Below, piece by piece: positions 34,543 through 43,041 of a DNA stretch of 64,000 nucleotides. The notes under the pieces are model-generated. The model searched no databases and was not told the DNA's origin. It saw only the letters and a program-made list of their open reading frames with translations. Source of the stretch: JAWOLE01 sp963815655. Its GTDB lineage: Bacteria; Acidobacteriota; Thermoanaerobaculia; UBA5066; Gp7-AA6. Within the stretch, counting starts at the first letter, position 1; every line of letters starts with the position of its first letter. The translations under genes were made by a program, and so were the position numbers. The stretch is from the NCBI GenBank assembly GCA_963815655.1, contig CAWFHK010000001.1, positions 434,001 to 498,000 of the forward strand, given 5' to 3'.

Positions 34543-35310
34543 CTACTTGGAGGAGAGCCCGTACTGCTCGTTTGCCCGGGCCGCCGCCTCCTGAAGGACC
34601 CTCGCGTCGTCCGCGGGCACCTCGACCGTCGCGCCCGACCGCGGCGTCAGACGAGCCGGGAGGCCGACGGGCGACCGTCCGAAGAGCCGCGCGTAGATCA
34701 CCGCGCCCGCGAGGTACGAGCCCGCGACGCTGGGATGCAGTCCGTCCGAGGAGTAGAGCTTGATCCCGGGCGCCTTCTTCTCGACGATCCGCCACGCTTC
34801 TCCCGCGGGCAGCAGCGCGGCGCCGATGTCCCTGGCCGCCATCCGGTACGAATCGCTCACGCCGCCGAAGTCCTGCCGCCGCGCCGCCGACGGCCACACC
34901 ATGTTCATCGCGGGTTTCGCGCCGGCCCGCCGGATGAAGGGATCGAACCGCCGCGCGAAACGGACCAGGACCTCGCGCCCCTCCGGCGAAGCCGAGGGTC
35001 CCTGCTGGAGCACGACGAAGTCCCACTTCTCCTGTTCCAGCGCTTTCGCCGCTTCCCCCCGATCCCAGTGATCCTCCAGGTTGAATCCCCCACCCACGAT
35101 CGCCCGGCAGATCGGAGCCGTTCCCCCCGCAGCCTCCGCCATTGCCGCCACGATCCCCGGCAAGTCGTTGACGTACGTGAGGCTGTTTCCGATGAAGAGA
35201 ACGCGGACCGCCCGCGGCGGCGTCTCGGCGGGAGCGCCCTGCCACGGAGCGAGCAGGCCGGTTCCGCCGAGAAGAAGAACGACGGCAAGGAGCCGGACGG
35301 GAGGCTTCAT
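34543..35310 (-). CDS. Secreted SGNH/GDSL hydrolase-fold protein
   Basis: A signal peptide (residues 1-28, ending AETPP) precedes an SGNH domain in this 255-aa protein: VLFIGNSLTYVNDLPG with the catalytic Ser near residue 42, a Gly-rich block II (VGGGFNLEDHW), and DGLHPSVAGSYL with the Asp-x-x-His pair. DUF4886-like spacing is possible. It is probably a periplasmic esterase; the substrate is unknown. Its stop converges with the LytTR gene. Confidence 0.82.
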   Translation of the reverse strand: MKPPVRLLAVVLLLGGTGLLAPWQGAPAETPPRAVRVLFIGNSLTYVNDLPGIVAAMAEAAGGTAPICRAIVGGGFNLEDHWDRGEAAKALEQEKWDFVVLQQGPSASPEGREVLVRFARRFDPFIRRAGAKPAMNMVWPSAARRQDFGGVSDSYRMAARDIGAALLPAGEAWRIVEKKAPGIKLYSSDGLHPSVAGSYLAGAVIYARLFGRSPVGLPARLTPRSGATVEVPADDARVLQEAAARANEQYGLSSK

Positions 35311-35329
35311 CGGGTCAGGCCAGGAATCC

Positions 35330-35788
35330 CTACTTCTTCCACATACGGGAGTCGAGGGAGAGGGGCTCGGGTCTTCCGATACGGATTTCGGCGAAGAGGG
35401 GATGAGCGGGGTTGAGGACGTAGTTCTTTTCCTGGGGGACGACGGCGGAGGGGACGGCCAGGATCGCGGTCTTTCGGTCTTCGGCCCAGCGGGTTCCGAT
35501 CTCGGCGAGGGCTTCGGGGGCGGGGTACTTTCGCCAGTTGCGAGGCAAGGCGTCCTCCTCGATGGATGTCATCGGAAGGTCCCCGGGCACTTCGGCGGAG
35601 ATCGCGACGAGGTCCCGGGGCGCGGCGGCACGGGGGAGGTTGACGAAGTACTCGAGGACGGCGAGCGAGAGGGTGGCGGAGGTGTAGACGACAGCGGTTC
35701 CGTGGCGGTTCCATCGGCCGCCGGCTAGACGTGAGCCTTCGCCGTCGAAGGCGATGTGCTTTTTTCGGCAGAGACGCCAGAGCTTCAT
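35330..35788 (-). CDS. RES-domain toxin of a RES-Xre toxin-antitoxin pair
   Basis: From ATG 35788 the 152-aa frame begins MKLWRLCRKKH and carries the RES signature: FDGEGSRLAGGRWNRHGTAV then YTSATLSLAVLEYF. Conserved Arg, Tyr and Glu positions are present. Known RES toxins destroy NAD+ in cells lacking their antitoxin (MbcT of Mycobacterium is an example). The frame is open upstream, but that part is translated from a heptanucleotide array. The antitoxin gene lies upstream on the same strand. Confidence 0.9.
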   Translation of the reverse strand: MKLWRLCRKKHIAFDGEGSRLAGGRWNRHGTAVVYTSATLSLAVLEYFVNLPRAAAPRDLVAISAEVPGDLPMTSIEEDALPRNWRKYPAPEALAEIGTRWAEDRKTAILAVPSAVVPQEKNYVLNPAHPLFAEIRIGRPEPLSLDSRMWKK

Positions 35789-35895
35789 GAGGTGGTAGGT
35801 GGTAGGTCGTAGGTGGTAGGGACGAGAGCCAGATCGTCCGGCTCCCTTCCACCTACCACCCTCCACCTACCACCTTCTCGGCACCTACCACCTTC
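35789..35895. repeat. Inverted heptanucleotide array between RES toxin and antitoxin genes
   Basis: On the plus strand AGGTGGT, AGGTGGT, AGGTCGT, AGGTGGT form the left arm; CCTACCA, CCCTCCA, CCTACCA and a further CCTACCA form the right arm. The loop contains GAGCC and GGCTC. The hairpin exactly fills the space between the antitoxin stop and the toxin start codon. Confidence 0.88.
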
Positions 35896-36324
35896 TCAGC
35901 TGTAGACGCCGTGGGAGATTCGGACGAGGACGTCCTCGACCTGGCGGGCTCCGAGGTCGCTGTCGAGGTGGCGGAGGGGAGGCTCGTTGCCGAGGGCGGC
36001 GATGGGCTCGTGGAGCCAGTGACTGGCCTTTTCGCGGGTGCCGAGGGTCTCTTCCGCGAGGGCGGCCACGCGGCCGAGCCTCAGGAGGCGGTCGGATTCG
36101 TCGGCGTGCAGGCGGCGCTCCTTCTTGCGGCGCGCGAGGGTGCGGGGCGGGAGGTCGAGGATCTTGCCGAGGTCCTTCGCGCTGATGCCGTACGCGGCCG
36201 AGACCGCGTCGAGGGACGCGTAGGGGAGGCCGGACTTGCGGCGGGCCTGCAGGTCTTCGAGCGTCGCGGCCTTCAGGACCTTCGGGCCTCCCAGGGTCTG
36301 GACGATGCGGCGGGCTGTCATCAT
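35896..36324 (-). CDS. Xre/MbcA/ParS-type antitoxin (DUF2384) of the RES-Xre pair
   Basis: The 142-aa protein has an N-terminal helix-turn-helix part (DAVSAAYGISAKDLGKIL, then LPPRTLARRKKERRL) and a C-terminal DUF2384/MbcA-type domain (VAALAEETLGTREKASHWL, ending VEDVLVRISHGVYS). In this family the C-terminal domain plugs the toxin active site and the N-terminal domain binds the operon promoter. ATG 36324 follows GAGGAGG. A palindromic promoter lies immediately upstream, consistent with self-repression. Confidence 0.9.
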   Translation of the reverse strand: MMTARRIVQTLGGPKVLKAATLEDLQARRKSGLPYASLDAVSAAYGISAKDLGKILDLPPRTLARRKKERRLHADESDRLLRLGRVAALAEETLGTREKASHWLHEPIAALGNEPPLRHLDSDLGARQVEDVLVRISHGVYS

Positions 36325-36348
36325 GGCGGTTCGAGGGCCTCCTCAAAG

Positions 36349-36387
36349 ATGGCACTCATTATAGTGCCATTTGGCACGGATTGGCAA
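36349..36387 (-). promoter_or_regulatory. Promoter and palindromic operator of the RES-Xre module
   Basis: On the minus strand TTGCCA (36382-36387) and TATAAT (36358-36363) are spaced by 18 bp, a near-consensus sigma70-type promoter. A perfect inverted repeat, ATGGCACT (36349-36356) and AGTGCCAT (36363-36370) around six bases, covers the -10 box; a further TTGGCAC follows. A bound antitoxin dimer would block RNA polymerase. Confidence 0.75.
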
Positions 36388-36405
36388 AGAGCCCCCTCAC
36401 CCCGA

Positions 36406-36426
36406 CCCTCTCCCGCCGGGAGAGGG
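36406..36426. repeat. CCCTCTCCC/GGGAGAGGG hairpin
   Basis: A perfect 9-bp inverted repeat with a 3-base loop lies within a CCTCACCCCGACCCTCTCCC-type sequence, a repeat seen in many bacterial genomes. It sits between the divergent antitoxin promoter and thrA, 37 nt before the thrA start codon. Confidence 0.7.
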
Positions 36427-36462
36427 AGGTCTTGAGACGGGGTAATCTTCGGGGCCAAAGCG

Positions 36463-38967
36463 ATGCGGGGAACGAGACGCGAGCTGACGGTCCATAAGTT
36501 TGGAGGGGCTTCGCTCGCGGATGCACGGGCGATGAAGAATGCCGTCGCGCTTGCCGTGCGGAAGGATGGACCGATCGTCGTCGTGGTGTCGGCGCTGGCG
36601 CGGGTGACCGACGCGCTCCTCGAGGCCGCGGCGGCGGTCGGGAGGAACGCCGGCCGGATCGAGGAGATCGCGGCGGATCTGGCGCACCGGCACCGGGCTG
36701 CGATCCGGGCGGTCGTTCCGGCGGGGGCCTCGCGGCAGCAGCTCCTCGCGGCGGCCGACCGCGCGTTCGACGAGCTGGCGCTCCTCTCGCGAGCGCCGGT
36801 CTTCGTCCGGGACCTCTCCGCGGGCGTCCAGGATGCGCTCCTCTCCCGCGGAGAGGAGATGTCGGCGCGGATTTTCGCGGCGGGTCTTGCCTCGGCGGGA
36901 CGGCCGGCGGTGTTCGTGGATCCGCTTGGGTTGATCGCGACCGACGGACGCTTCGGAGGAGCCTCGCCGCGGCTGGCGGAAACGGACCGGAATATCAGGC
37001 GGATCCTCGGGCCGATTCTGAAGAAGGGCGTCGTGCCGGTCGTGGCGGGGTTCTACGGCGCGGCGCCGGACGGGCGGGTCGTCACGCTCGGGCGCGGAGG
37101 CTCGGACCTGACGGCGACGCTCCTGGCGCGCGCCCTCTCGGCGCGGGCGGTCTTCCTCTGGAAGGACGTGGAGGGAATCCTCACGGCCGATCCCCGCGTC
37201 GTGCCCGACGCGCGCGTCGTCCCGCAGCTGAACATCCGCGAGGCGGCGGAGCTGGCGTACTACGGCGCCAAGGTCCTCCAGCCGCGCGCGCTCATCCCGG
37301 TCGGCCGGCGCGCCATCCCGGTCTTCGTGAGGCCATTCGAGCAGCCGGACCGGCCGGGCACGGAGGTCTCGCGGCGAAGCACGCTGAAGCGCTACCCGGT
37401 CAAGGCCCTGTCGGCGATCTCCGGCCAGGCGCTCCTGACCGTGACCGGCAACGGGATGCTCGGCGTGCCGGGCATCGCCGCGCGCACGTTCGCCGCGCTC
37501 CACCGTGACGGGATCTCCGTGTCGCTCATCTCACAGGCTTCCTCCGAGCACTCGATCTGCCTGTCCGTGCCGGAGGCGAGCGCGAAGGAGGCGCACCGCA
37601 GCCTCCTCGAGGCCTTCGCCGAGGAGATCGCGCGGCGGGAGATCGACGGCGTCGAGTTGCTCGCCGGGCTCTCGACGATCTCCGTCGTCGGCCTCGGAAT
37701 GGCGGGGACGCCCGGCATCGCGGCGCGCGTCTTCTCGGCGCTCGCGGCGGGAGGCATCAACGTCGTCGCGATCGCGCAGGGCTCCTCGGAGTTGAACATC
37801 TCCTTCGTCGTCTCGGACGCGCAGGCGCCGGAGGCGCAGCGGCGCATCCACGAGGCCTTCCAGCTCTCGAAGATCGGCGGCGGGGCGGCGATGGCGAAGC
37901 AGCCGGCCGACGTCGTCCTGCTCGGATTCGGGCAGGTGGGCCGCACGCTCGCGGGGCTCCTGCGCGCGTCGCGCGGGAAGTTGCGCCTCTGCGCTGTCAT
38001 CGACCGCGGCGGGTTCTCCTTCCGGCCGGGCGGCTTCTCCCCGGCGGATGTCGCGGAGCTCGCCGCCGTCAAGAAGAAGCCGGGACGCTCGGTGGCGAAG
38101 ACGCGCCGCGGCCGCAAGGCCAATCCGTCCGACGCCATCGCGTTCCTCGCCGAGCACGCGCTCTCCCGCCCGATCCTGGTGGACGTGACGGCCGAAAGCA
38201 CCACTCCGTTGCTCGAGAAGGCGGCGTCGTCGGGATTCGACCTCGTGCTCGCCAACAAGCGCCCGCTGTCGGGGCCTCGCGAGGAGACGCGGAGCCTCGA
38301 GAGGACGGTCGCCGGAAAGGGGCGGCGGCTGCGGTTCGAGGCGACGGTCGGAGCGGGCCTGCCGATCCTGGACACCCACCGCAAGCTCGTCGAGTCGGGG
38401 GACAGGATCCTGAAGATCGAGGGGTGCCTGTCGGGGACTCTCGGCTTCCTGCTCTCCGAGATCGAGCGCGGCGCGAGTTTTTCCGCGAGCCTCGAGCGCG
38501 CGATCGCGAGCGGCTACACGGAGCCGGATCCGCGCGACGATCTTTCCGGCGCCGACGTCGGGAGGAAGGCCTTGATCCTCGGCCGCCTGCTCGGTTTTTC
38601 CGGGGAGCCGTCGGAGGTGGAGGTCGAATCCCTCGTGCCCGCGCGCGCCGTGAAGCTCGACCTGACGCGGTTTCTCGAGCGTCTCTCCGACTTCGACCGG
38701 GAATGGGCAGAGCGCGCCGCCGGGGCGCGTTCGCGCGGCAGGATCCTGCGCTACGTGGCCTCCGTCACGCGGCGGAAGATCCGCGTCGTGCTCGCCGAGG
38801 TGGCGCCGGGCTCCCCCTTCTACGGCCTGAAGGGCACGGACAACCAGGTCGCCTTCACGACCGTGCGTTATCGCGCCAACCCGCTCGTGATCCAGGGCCC
38901 GGGCGCGGGGCTCGCGGTGACGGCGGGAGGCATCTTCAACGACATCGCGGAGCTGGCCGGGCAATGA
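36463..38967 (+). CDS. thrA: Bifunctional aspartate kinase/homoserine dehydrogenase
   Basis: This 834-aa fusion makes aspartyl-phosphate and later homoserine, the first and third steps to threonine and methionine. The kinase part has VHKFGGASLADA and GRGGSDLTATLLARAL. Two ACT domains (GNGMLGVPGIAARTF and GLGMAGTPGIAARVF) suggest feedback control by threonine. The dehydrogenase part has VLLGFGQVGRTLAGLL, LANKRPLSG and EPDPRDDLSGADVGRK. It is followed by thrB and thrC with 4-nt overlaps, forming a complete threonine operon. Confidence 0.95.
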   Translation: MRGTRRELTVHKFGGASLADARAMKNAVALAVRKDGPIVVVVSALARVTDALLEAAAAVGRNAGRIEEIAADLAHRHRAAIRAVVPAGASRQQLLAAADRAFDELALLSRAPVFVRDLSAGVQDALLSRGEEMSARIFAAGLASAGRPAVFVDPLGLIATDGRFGGASPRLAETDRNIRRILGPILKKGVVPVVAGFYGAAPDGRVVTLGRGGSDLTATLLARALSARAVFLWKDVEGILTADPRVVPDARVVPQLNIREAAELAYYGAKVLQPRALIPVGRRAIPVFVRPFEQPDRPGTEVSRRSTLKRYPVKALSAISGQALLTVTGNGMLGVPGIAARTFAALHRDGISVSLISQASSEHSICLSVPEASAKEAHRSLLEAFAEEIARREIDGVELLAGLSTISVVGLGMAGTPGIAARVFSALAAGGINVVAIAQGSSELNISFVVSDAQAPEAQRRIHEAFQLSKIGGGAAMAKQPADVVLLGFGQVGRTLAGLLRASRGKLRLCAVIDRGGFSFRPGGFSPADVAELAAVKKKPGRSVAKTRRGRKANPSDAIAFLAEHALSRPILVDVTAESTTPLLEKAASSGFDLVLANKRPLSGPREETRSLERTVAGKGRRLRFEATVGAGLPILDTHRKLVESGDRILKIEGCLSGTLGFLLSEIERGASFSASLERAIASGYTEPDPRDDLSGADVGRKALILGRLLGFSGEPSEVEVESLVPARAVKLDLTRFLERLSDFDREWAERAAGARSRGRILRYVASVTRRKIRVVLAEVAPGSPFYGLKGTDNQVAFTTVRYRANPLVIQGPGAGLAVTAGGIFNDIAELAGQ

Positions 38968-39902
38968 GCAGGAGCGCCGTCCGCGCGTTCGCGCCGGGCT
39001 CGGTGGCGAACCTGGGGCCGGGTCTCGACATCCTGGGACTGGCCGTCGAGGGCGCCGGCGACACCGTGCGGGTCGAGGCAACGCCGGGCCCGGGCGTCGT
39101 CATTCGCGACTCCGGCCATCCCGACATCCCGCTCGACGCGGTGAGGAACACGGCGGGCATCGCCGCCGCGAGAGTCCTGGAGCGCGCGGGAGAGTCGGCG
39201 ACCGGTCTCGCGATCGACGTCGTCAAGGGCCTGCCGGTCTCCGGAGGGCAGGGGGGGAGCGCCGCTTCCGCCGCGGCGGCGGCCGTGGCGGTCAACGCGC
39301 TTCTCGGCTCGCCGCTGCCGAAGGCGGATCTGCTCGGCGCGTGCCTGGCGGCGGAGGAAGCCGTGGCGGGGCGCCACGCCGACAACGTGGCGGCGGCGCT
39401 TTTCGGCGGCGTGATCCTGGTGCGCTCGCTCGACCCGCTGGACGTCGTCGCGCTCTCCTATCCCGACGATCTGCTCGTCGTGCTCGTCGCGCCCGAGCAG
39501 CGCCTGCGCACGGAGGACGCACGCGCCGCCCTGCCCTCCACGGTCGAGCGCGGCCTCGCTCTCGAACAGGCGGCGCAGGTCGGGGCCATCGTCGCGGCCC
39601 TCGCCTCCCGCAACTACGCCCTGCTGGCGCGCTCGATCGAGGACCGGATCGCGGAGCCCGTGCGCGCGGCGCTCCTCCCGGGCTTCGCGGAGGCGAAGGC
39701 GGCGGCGCTCGAGGCCGGAGCGCTCGGCTCCTCGATCTCGGGAGCCGGCCCGGCCGCGTTCGCCTTCGCCCTGGGGAAGGAGAGCGCCGGCCGCATCGGC
39801 GAGGCGATGATCGCCGCCTACGAGAGCCGCGGCGTGGCCGCCCGGGCCCGCGCGTGCCGGATCGATTCGCGCGGCGCCCGCGTTCTGGGCGAGAAGCCGT
39901 GA
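38964..39902 (+). CDS. thrB: Homoserine kinase
   Basis: The 312-aa GHMP kinase begins RAFAPGSVANLGPGLDILG and has the ATP-binding GLPVSGGQGGSAASAAAAA near residue 90 (a PxGxGxGSSAA-type loop). GSSISGAGPAAFAFA near the C terminus is motif 3. It phosphorylates homoserine for threonine synthase. Start ATG 38964 overlaps the thrA stop by 4 nt (ATGA), pointing to translational coupling. Confidence 0.95.
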   Translation: MSRSAVRAFAPGSVANLGPGLDILGLAVEGAGDTVRVEATPGPGVVIRDSGHPDIPLDAVRNTAGIAAARVLERAGESATGLAIDVVKGLPVSGGQGGSAASAAAAAVAVNALLGSPLPKADLLGACLAAEEAVAGRHADNVAAALFGGVILVRSLDPLDVVALSYPDDLLVVLVAPEQRLRTEDARAALPSTVERGLALEQAAQVGAIVAALASRNYALLARSIEDRIAEPVRAALLPGFAEAKAAALEAGALGSSISGAGPAAFAFALGKESAGRIGEAMIAAYESRGVAARARACRIDSRGARVLGEKP

Positions 39903-41212
39903 GCGGGGGAGCGCTGCCCGAGAGGCCGCTCACCTGGCAGACCTGCGCCCGCTGCGAGCGGGAGCTCGCGGCGTCGTCGCCCGCGAGCCAGTGCCCCGAT
40001 TGCGGAGGCCTGCTCGAAGTCCGGCACCGGCCGCCGCTGCCGCACGAGCGGGGAGAGGTGCTGCGGGCCCTCTTCGCGGGCCGCCGCGGCCCCGATCCTC
40101 TCGACGCCTCCGGGGTCTGGAAGTATCGCGAGCTCGTGCTCCCGGACGTTCGGCGTGAAGAAGTCGTGACCTACCCGGAGGGGAACACGCCGCTCCTTTC
40201 GCGCGAGGCGGTCTCGCGGTTCGCCGGAGTCGAGCCGCTGCTCCTGAAACACGAGGGGATGAACCCGACCGGCTCCTTCAAGGACCGCGGCATGACGGTC
40301 GGGATGACGCAGGCGCGCCGGATCGGGGCCCGCGCGGTCGCCTGTGCCTCGACGGGCAACACGTCGGCATCGCTCGCGGCGTACGCGTCGAGCGCCGGAC
40401 TGCCCGCCCTGGTGTTCGTCCCCGCGGGGCAGGTGGCCCTCGGCAAGCTCGCGCAGACGCTCGCCTACGGGGCCCGGACCCTTCTCGTGCGCGGGGACTT
40501 CGACGCCTGCTTCGCGCTCGTCTGCGAGGCGTCCGAGAAGCTGAACGTCTATCTCCTGAACTCCGTCAATCCCTTCCGGATCGAGGGGCAGAAGACGATC
40601 GTGTTCGAGACGCTCGAGCAGCTTCTCTTCGATCCGCCCGACTGGATCGCCCTTCCCGCCGGGAACCTCGGCAACACCTCCGCCTTCGGCAAGGCGCTCA
40701 AGGAGGCGCGCGAGCTCGGCCTGATCGCGAGGATGCCGCGGCTCGCCTGCATCCAGGCCGTCGGGGCCAATCCCTTCGCGCGCGGCTTCCGGGAGGGATT
40801 CGCGAGAGCGCTCCGGGTGAAGGCGGACACGGTCGCGACCGCGATCAAGATCGGCGACCCCGCGTCGTGGGATCGGGCCGCCGCCGCCGTCCGCCTGACC
40901 GACGGCGTCGTCACCGACGTGACGGACGAGGAGATCCTGGAGGCGAAGGCCGTCGTGGACGCCTCGGGCGTCGGCTGCGAGCCGGCGAGCGCCGCGAGCG
41001 TGGCCGGCGTGAAGAAGCTCGCGGCGGAGGGAGTGATCCGGCCGGGAGACCGGGTGGTGGCGGTCCTGACGGGCCACATCCTGAAGGACCCGGGGCTGCT
41101 GCTGCGCTATCACCAGGAGTCGGACCCGCCGCCTCCCCGCGCCAACCGGCCGATCGAGATCGAGGCGAGCCTCTCGGCGGTCGAGAAGGTCCTCGGTCCG
41201 CGATCGCAATGA
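39899..41212 (+). CDS. thrC: Threonine synthase
   Basis: The 437-aa PLP enzyme has an N-terminal zinc ribbon (CARC near residue 14, CPDC near 30). The PLP-lysine motif is NPTGSFKDRGMTVG near 125, and the phosphate-binding loop is ASTGNTSASLAAYAS; PAGNLGNTSAFGKAL follows. It converts O-phosphohomoserine to threonine. GTG 39899 overlaps the thrB stop (GTGA). Confidence 0.95.
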   Translation: MSGGALPERPLTWQTCARCERELAASSPASQCPDCGGLLEVRHRPPLPHERGEVLRALFAGRRGPDPLDASGVWKYRELVLPDVRREEVVTYPEGNTPLLSREAVSRFAGVEPLLLKHEGMNPTGSFKDRGMTVGMTQARRIGARAVACASTGNTSASLAAYASSAGLPALVFVPAGQVALGKLAQTLAYGARTLLVRGDFDACFALVCEASEKLNVYLLNSVNPFRIEGQKTIVFETLEQLLFDPPDWIALPAGNLGNTSAFGKALKEARELGLIARMPRLACIQAVGANPFARGFREGFARALRVKADTVATAIKIGDPASWDRAAAAVRLTDGVVTDVTDEEILEAKAVVDASGVGCEPASAASVAGVKKLAAEGVIRPGDRVVAVLTGHILKDPGLLLRYHQESDPPPPRANRPIEIEASLSAVEKVLGPRSQ

Positions 41213-43041
41213 AGGGCTCGCTCGCGCGGCTCCTCGAGAGGCTCGACGCCGCGAAGAGACGCCGGCCCGGGGCGGGCGAGGCCGCGCGGGTGCTCCGATC
41301 GCTGCGGAACCGCAACTTTCCCGACGCCGCGAGCCTCATCGGCTTCCACGACGCCGTCCTCTTCCTGCGCGCCTATCCGCACTCGCCCACGGTGCTGCGC
41401 CTCTCCGAGTCCATCCTCGCGACGTTTCCCGCGCGGGTCGGGCGGCTCGCGGACTCCGGAGCGGACCTCTCGGCGTTCGATCACCCGGAGGTCTCGGGAA
41501 TCGCCGGCACGACGATCACGACCGACTACTCCTACGACGTCGTGCGGTGGTTGAAGAGGCGCTTCGGCCGAAGCGTCACGATCGACTGGGAGGGGTACGA
41601 GGGGGACGATCGCCTGCGCGCCCTGCTGCCGGTCTTTCTCCCGCTCCTCGAGGAGGAAGCGCTCGAGGACGCGAACGTTCCGTACCGGGACTACATGAGC
41701 GCGGTCCTCCTTCGCCGGGGCTCCGGCGCCCAGGACGAGCTCTCCTGGCTTCTCGGCCGGATCGGGTCGCTCGGCGTGCCGGCCGCCGAGGAGGCGGAGC
41801 GCTACGACGCCCTCGACCTTTCCGTGGCCTGGAGGGTCGGCAACGGCCGCGCGTCCCGCACGCGGATGCGGCGCCCGGCCCGGAGCGTCGTCTTCCATGA
41901 CGAGCCGCTCATCTCCCGCCGCGACGTCTCGCTCGCCGAGCAGTTCGCCTCGCCGCCCCTCCCGATCCGTCGGCTCCCGCGGCGCGAGGGGAGCGCGATG
42001 ATCGAGACCGCCCGCGAAGCGACGGCGCTCCGGTATCGCGAGTACTACGCCTTCACGTACGGCGATCCCGGCTCGGTCCTGCAGGCCCGGGTGGGGCGCG
42101 GTCTCGAGATCACCCTCGTCGGCGTCGAGGCGGACCGCCGCCTGCCGCTGCGCTCGAGCTACGGAGGTTTCCTCGTCAAGAACGGCGTTCCCATCGGGTA
42201 CTTCGAGGCCCTCGCTTTTTTCGAGCGGATGGAGGTCGGCTTCAATCTCTACTACGCGTTCCGAGACGGCGAGTCCGCCTGGATCTTCGGCCGCTCCATG
42301 AAGTTCCTCCGGCAGGCGCTCGGCGTGACCTCGTTCTCGCTCGATCCCTACCAGATCGGCTACGAAAACGAGGAGGCGATTGCCTCGGGCGCCTTCTGGT
42401 TCTACCGGAAGCTCGGCTTCCGGTCGACCGACCCGGAGCTGCGCGCCCTGACCTCGCGGGAGGAAGCGAAGATCGCCGCCGATCCCGCCTACCGGACGTC
42501 CTCCGCGGTCCTGCGGCGCCTGGCGGCGCACAACCTCCTCTACGACGGGCGTCGTCATCCCGGGGAGCGAAGCGTGCCTTGTCATCCCGAGGTCGCCGAC
42601 GCGCCAAAGCCGCTATGGCGACGGCGCGAGCGAAGCGACGAGGGATCTGCTCTCGCCTCGAATTCACAATTCACAATTCACAATTCGCAACTCAGCTGGG
42701 ACCGCTTCCACGTCCGCAACGTCGCCCGGGCCGTCGCGGCGCGGATGGCGAAGGAATTCGGGGGAGACGCCGCGAGGATCCGGGCAGCCGCCGAGAGGCG
42801 CATCGCGGGTCTCCTCGGGATCGCTCCGCGGCGGATGAAGGGATCGGCGCGCCGGGCATTCGAGAACTGGGCTCTCGTCCTCGACTCGATCCGGGATCTT
42901 CCGCGATGGCCGAAGGCGGAACGCCGAGCGGCCGCCGAGATCCTCGAAGCCAAGGCCGGCCGGCGAGAGTCGCGTTACCTGCGCCTCCTGCAGCGGCACG
43001 CGCGCCTGCGCGCCGCGGTTCTCGATCTCGGTTCCCGCTGA
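41209..43041 (+). CDS. Unknown 610-aa protein in the threonine operon, with in-frame repeat insertion
   Basis: The start ATG 41209 overlaps the thrC stop by 4 nt, so it is co-translated with the operon. I do not recognise the family. Visible parts: a helical N terminus (LRSLRNRNFPDAASLIGFH), a middle region (FDHPEVSGIAGTTITTDYSY), and a ~190-residue stretch with YREYYAFTYGDPGSVLQARV, VPIGYFEALAFFERMEVGFN and EEAIASGAFWFYRKLGF. The last cluster hints at an acyltransferase-like fold but is not conclusive. Residues ~449-494 are translated from a dispersed repeat plus a heptanucleotide array, yet the frame stays open to the end. Confidence 0.72.
   Translation: MKGSLARLLERLDAAKRRRPGAGEAARVLRSLRNRNFPDAASLIGFHDAVLFLRAYPHSPTVLRLSESILATFPARVGRLADSGADLSAFDHPEVSGIAGTTITTDYSYDVVRWLKRRFGRSVTIDWEGYEGDDRLRALLPVFLPLLEEEALEDANVPYRDYMSAVLLRRGSGAQDELSWLLGRIGSLGVPAAEEAERYDALDLSVAWRVGNGRASRTRMRRPARSVVFHDEPLISRRDVSLAEQFASPPLPIRRLPRREGSAMIETAREATALRYREYYAFTYGDPGSVLQARVGRGLEITLVGVEADRRLPLRSSYGGFLVKNGVPIGYFEALAFFERMEVGFNLYYAFRDGESAWIFGRSMKFLRQALGVTSFSLDPYQIGYENEEAIASGAFWFYRKLGFRSTDPELRALTSREEAKIAADPAYRTSSAVLRRLAAHNLLYDGRRHPGERSVPCHPEVADAPKPLWRRRERSDEGSALASNSQFTIHNSQLSWDRFHVRNVARAVAARMAKEFGGDAARIRAAAERRIAGLLGIAPRRMKGSARRAFENWALVLDSIRDLPRWPKAERRAAAEILEAKAGRRESRYLRLLQRHARLRAAVLDLGSR
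42553..42653. repeat. Dispersed palindromic repeat, copy 3, inside a coding frame
   Basis: It has a truncated left end (GTCATCCCGGGGAGCGAAGC) and then 42581-42648, which is identical over 68 bases to 24001-24068. The right-hand inverted end is missing and is replaced directly by the heptanucleotide array that follows. It lies wholly inside the 41209-43041 gene. Confidence 0.87.
42658..42691. repeat. Heptanucleotide array inside a coding frame
   Basis: Units ATTCACA, ATTCACA, ATTCACA, ATTCGCA, ACTCAGC follow the dispersed repeat within the 610-aa gene and are translated in frame as a Ser/Gln/Asn/Thr-rich stretch. The unit is the reverse complement of the TGTGAAT array near 30550. Confidence 0.87.
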
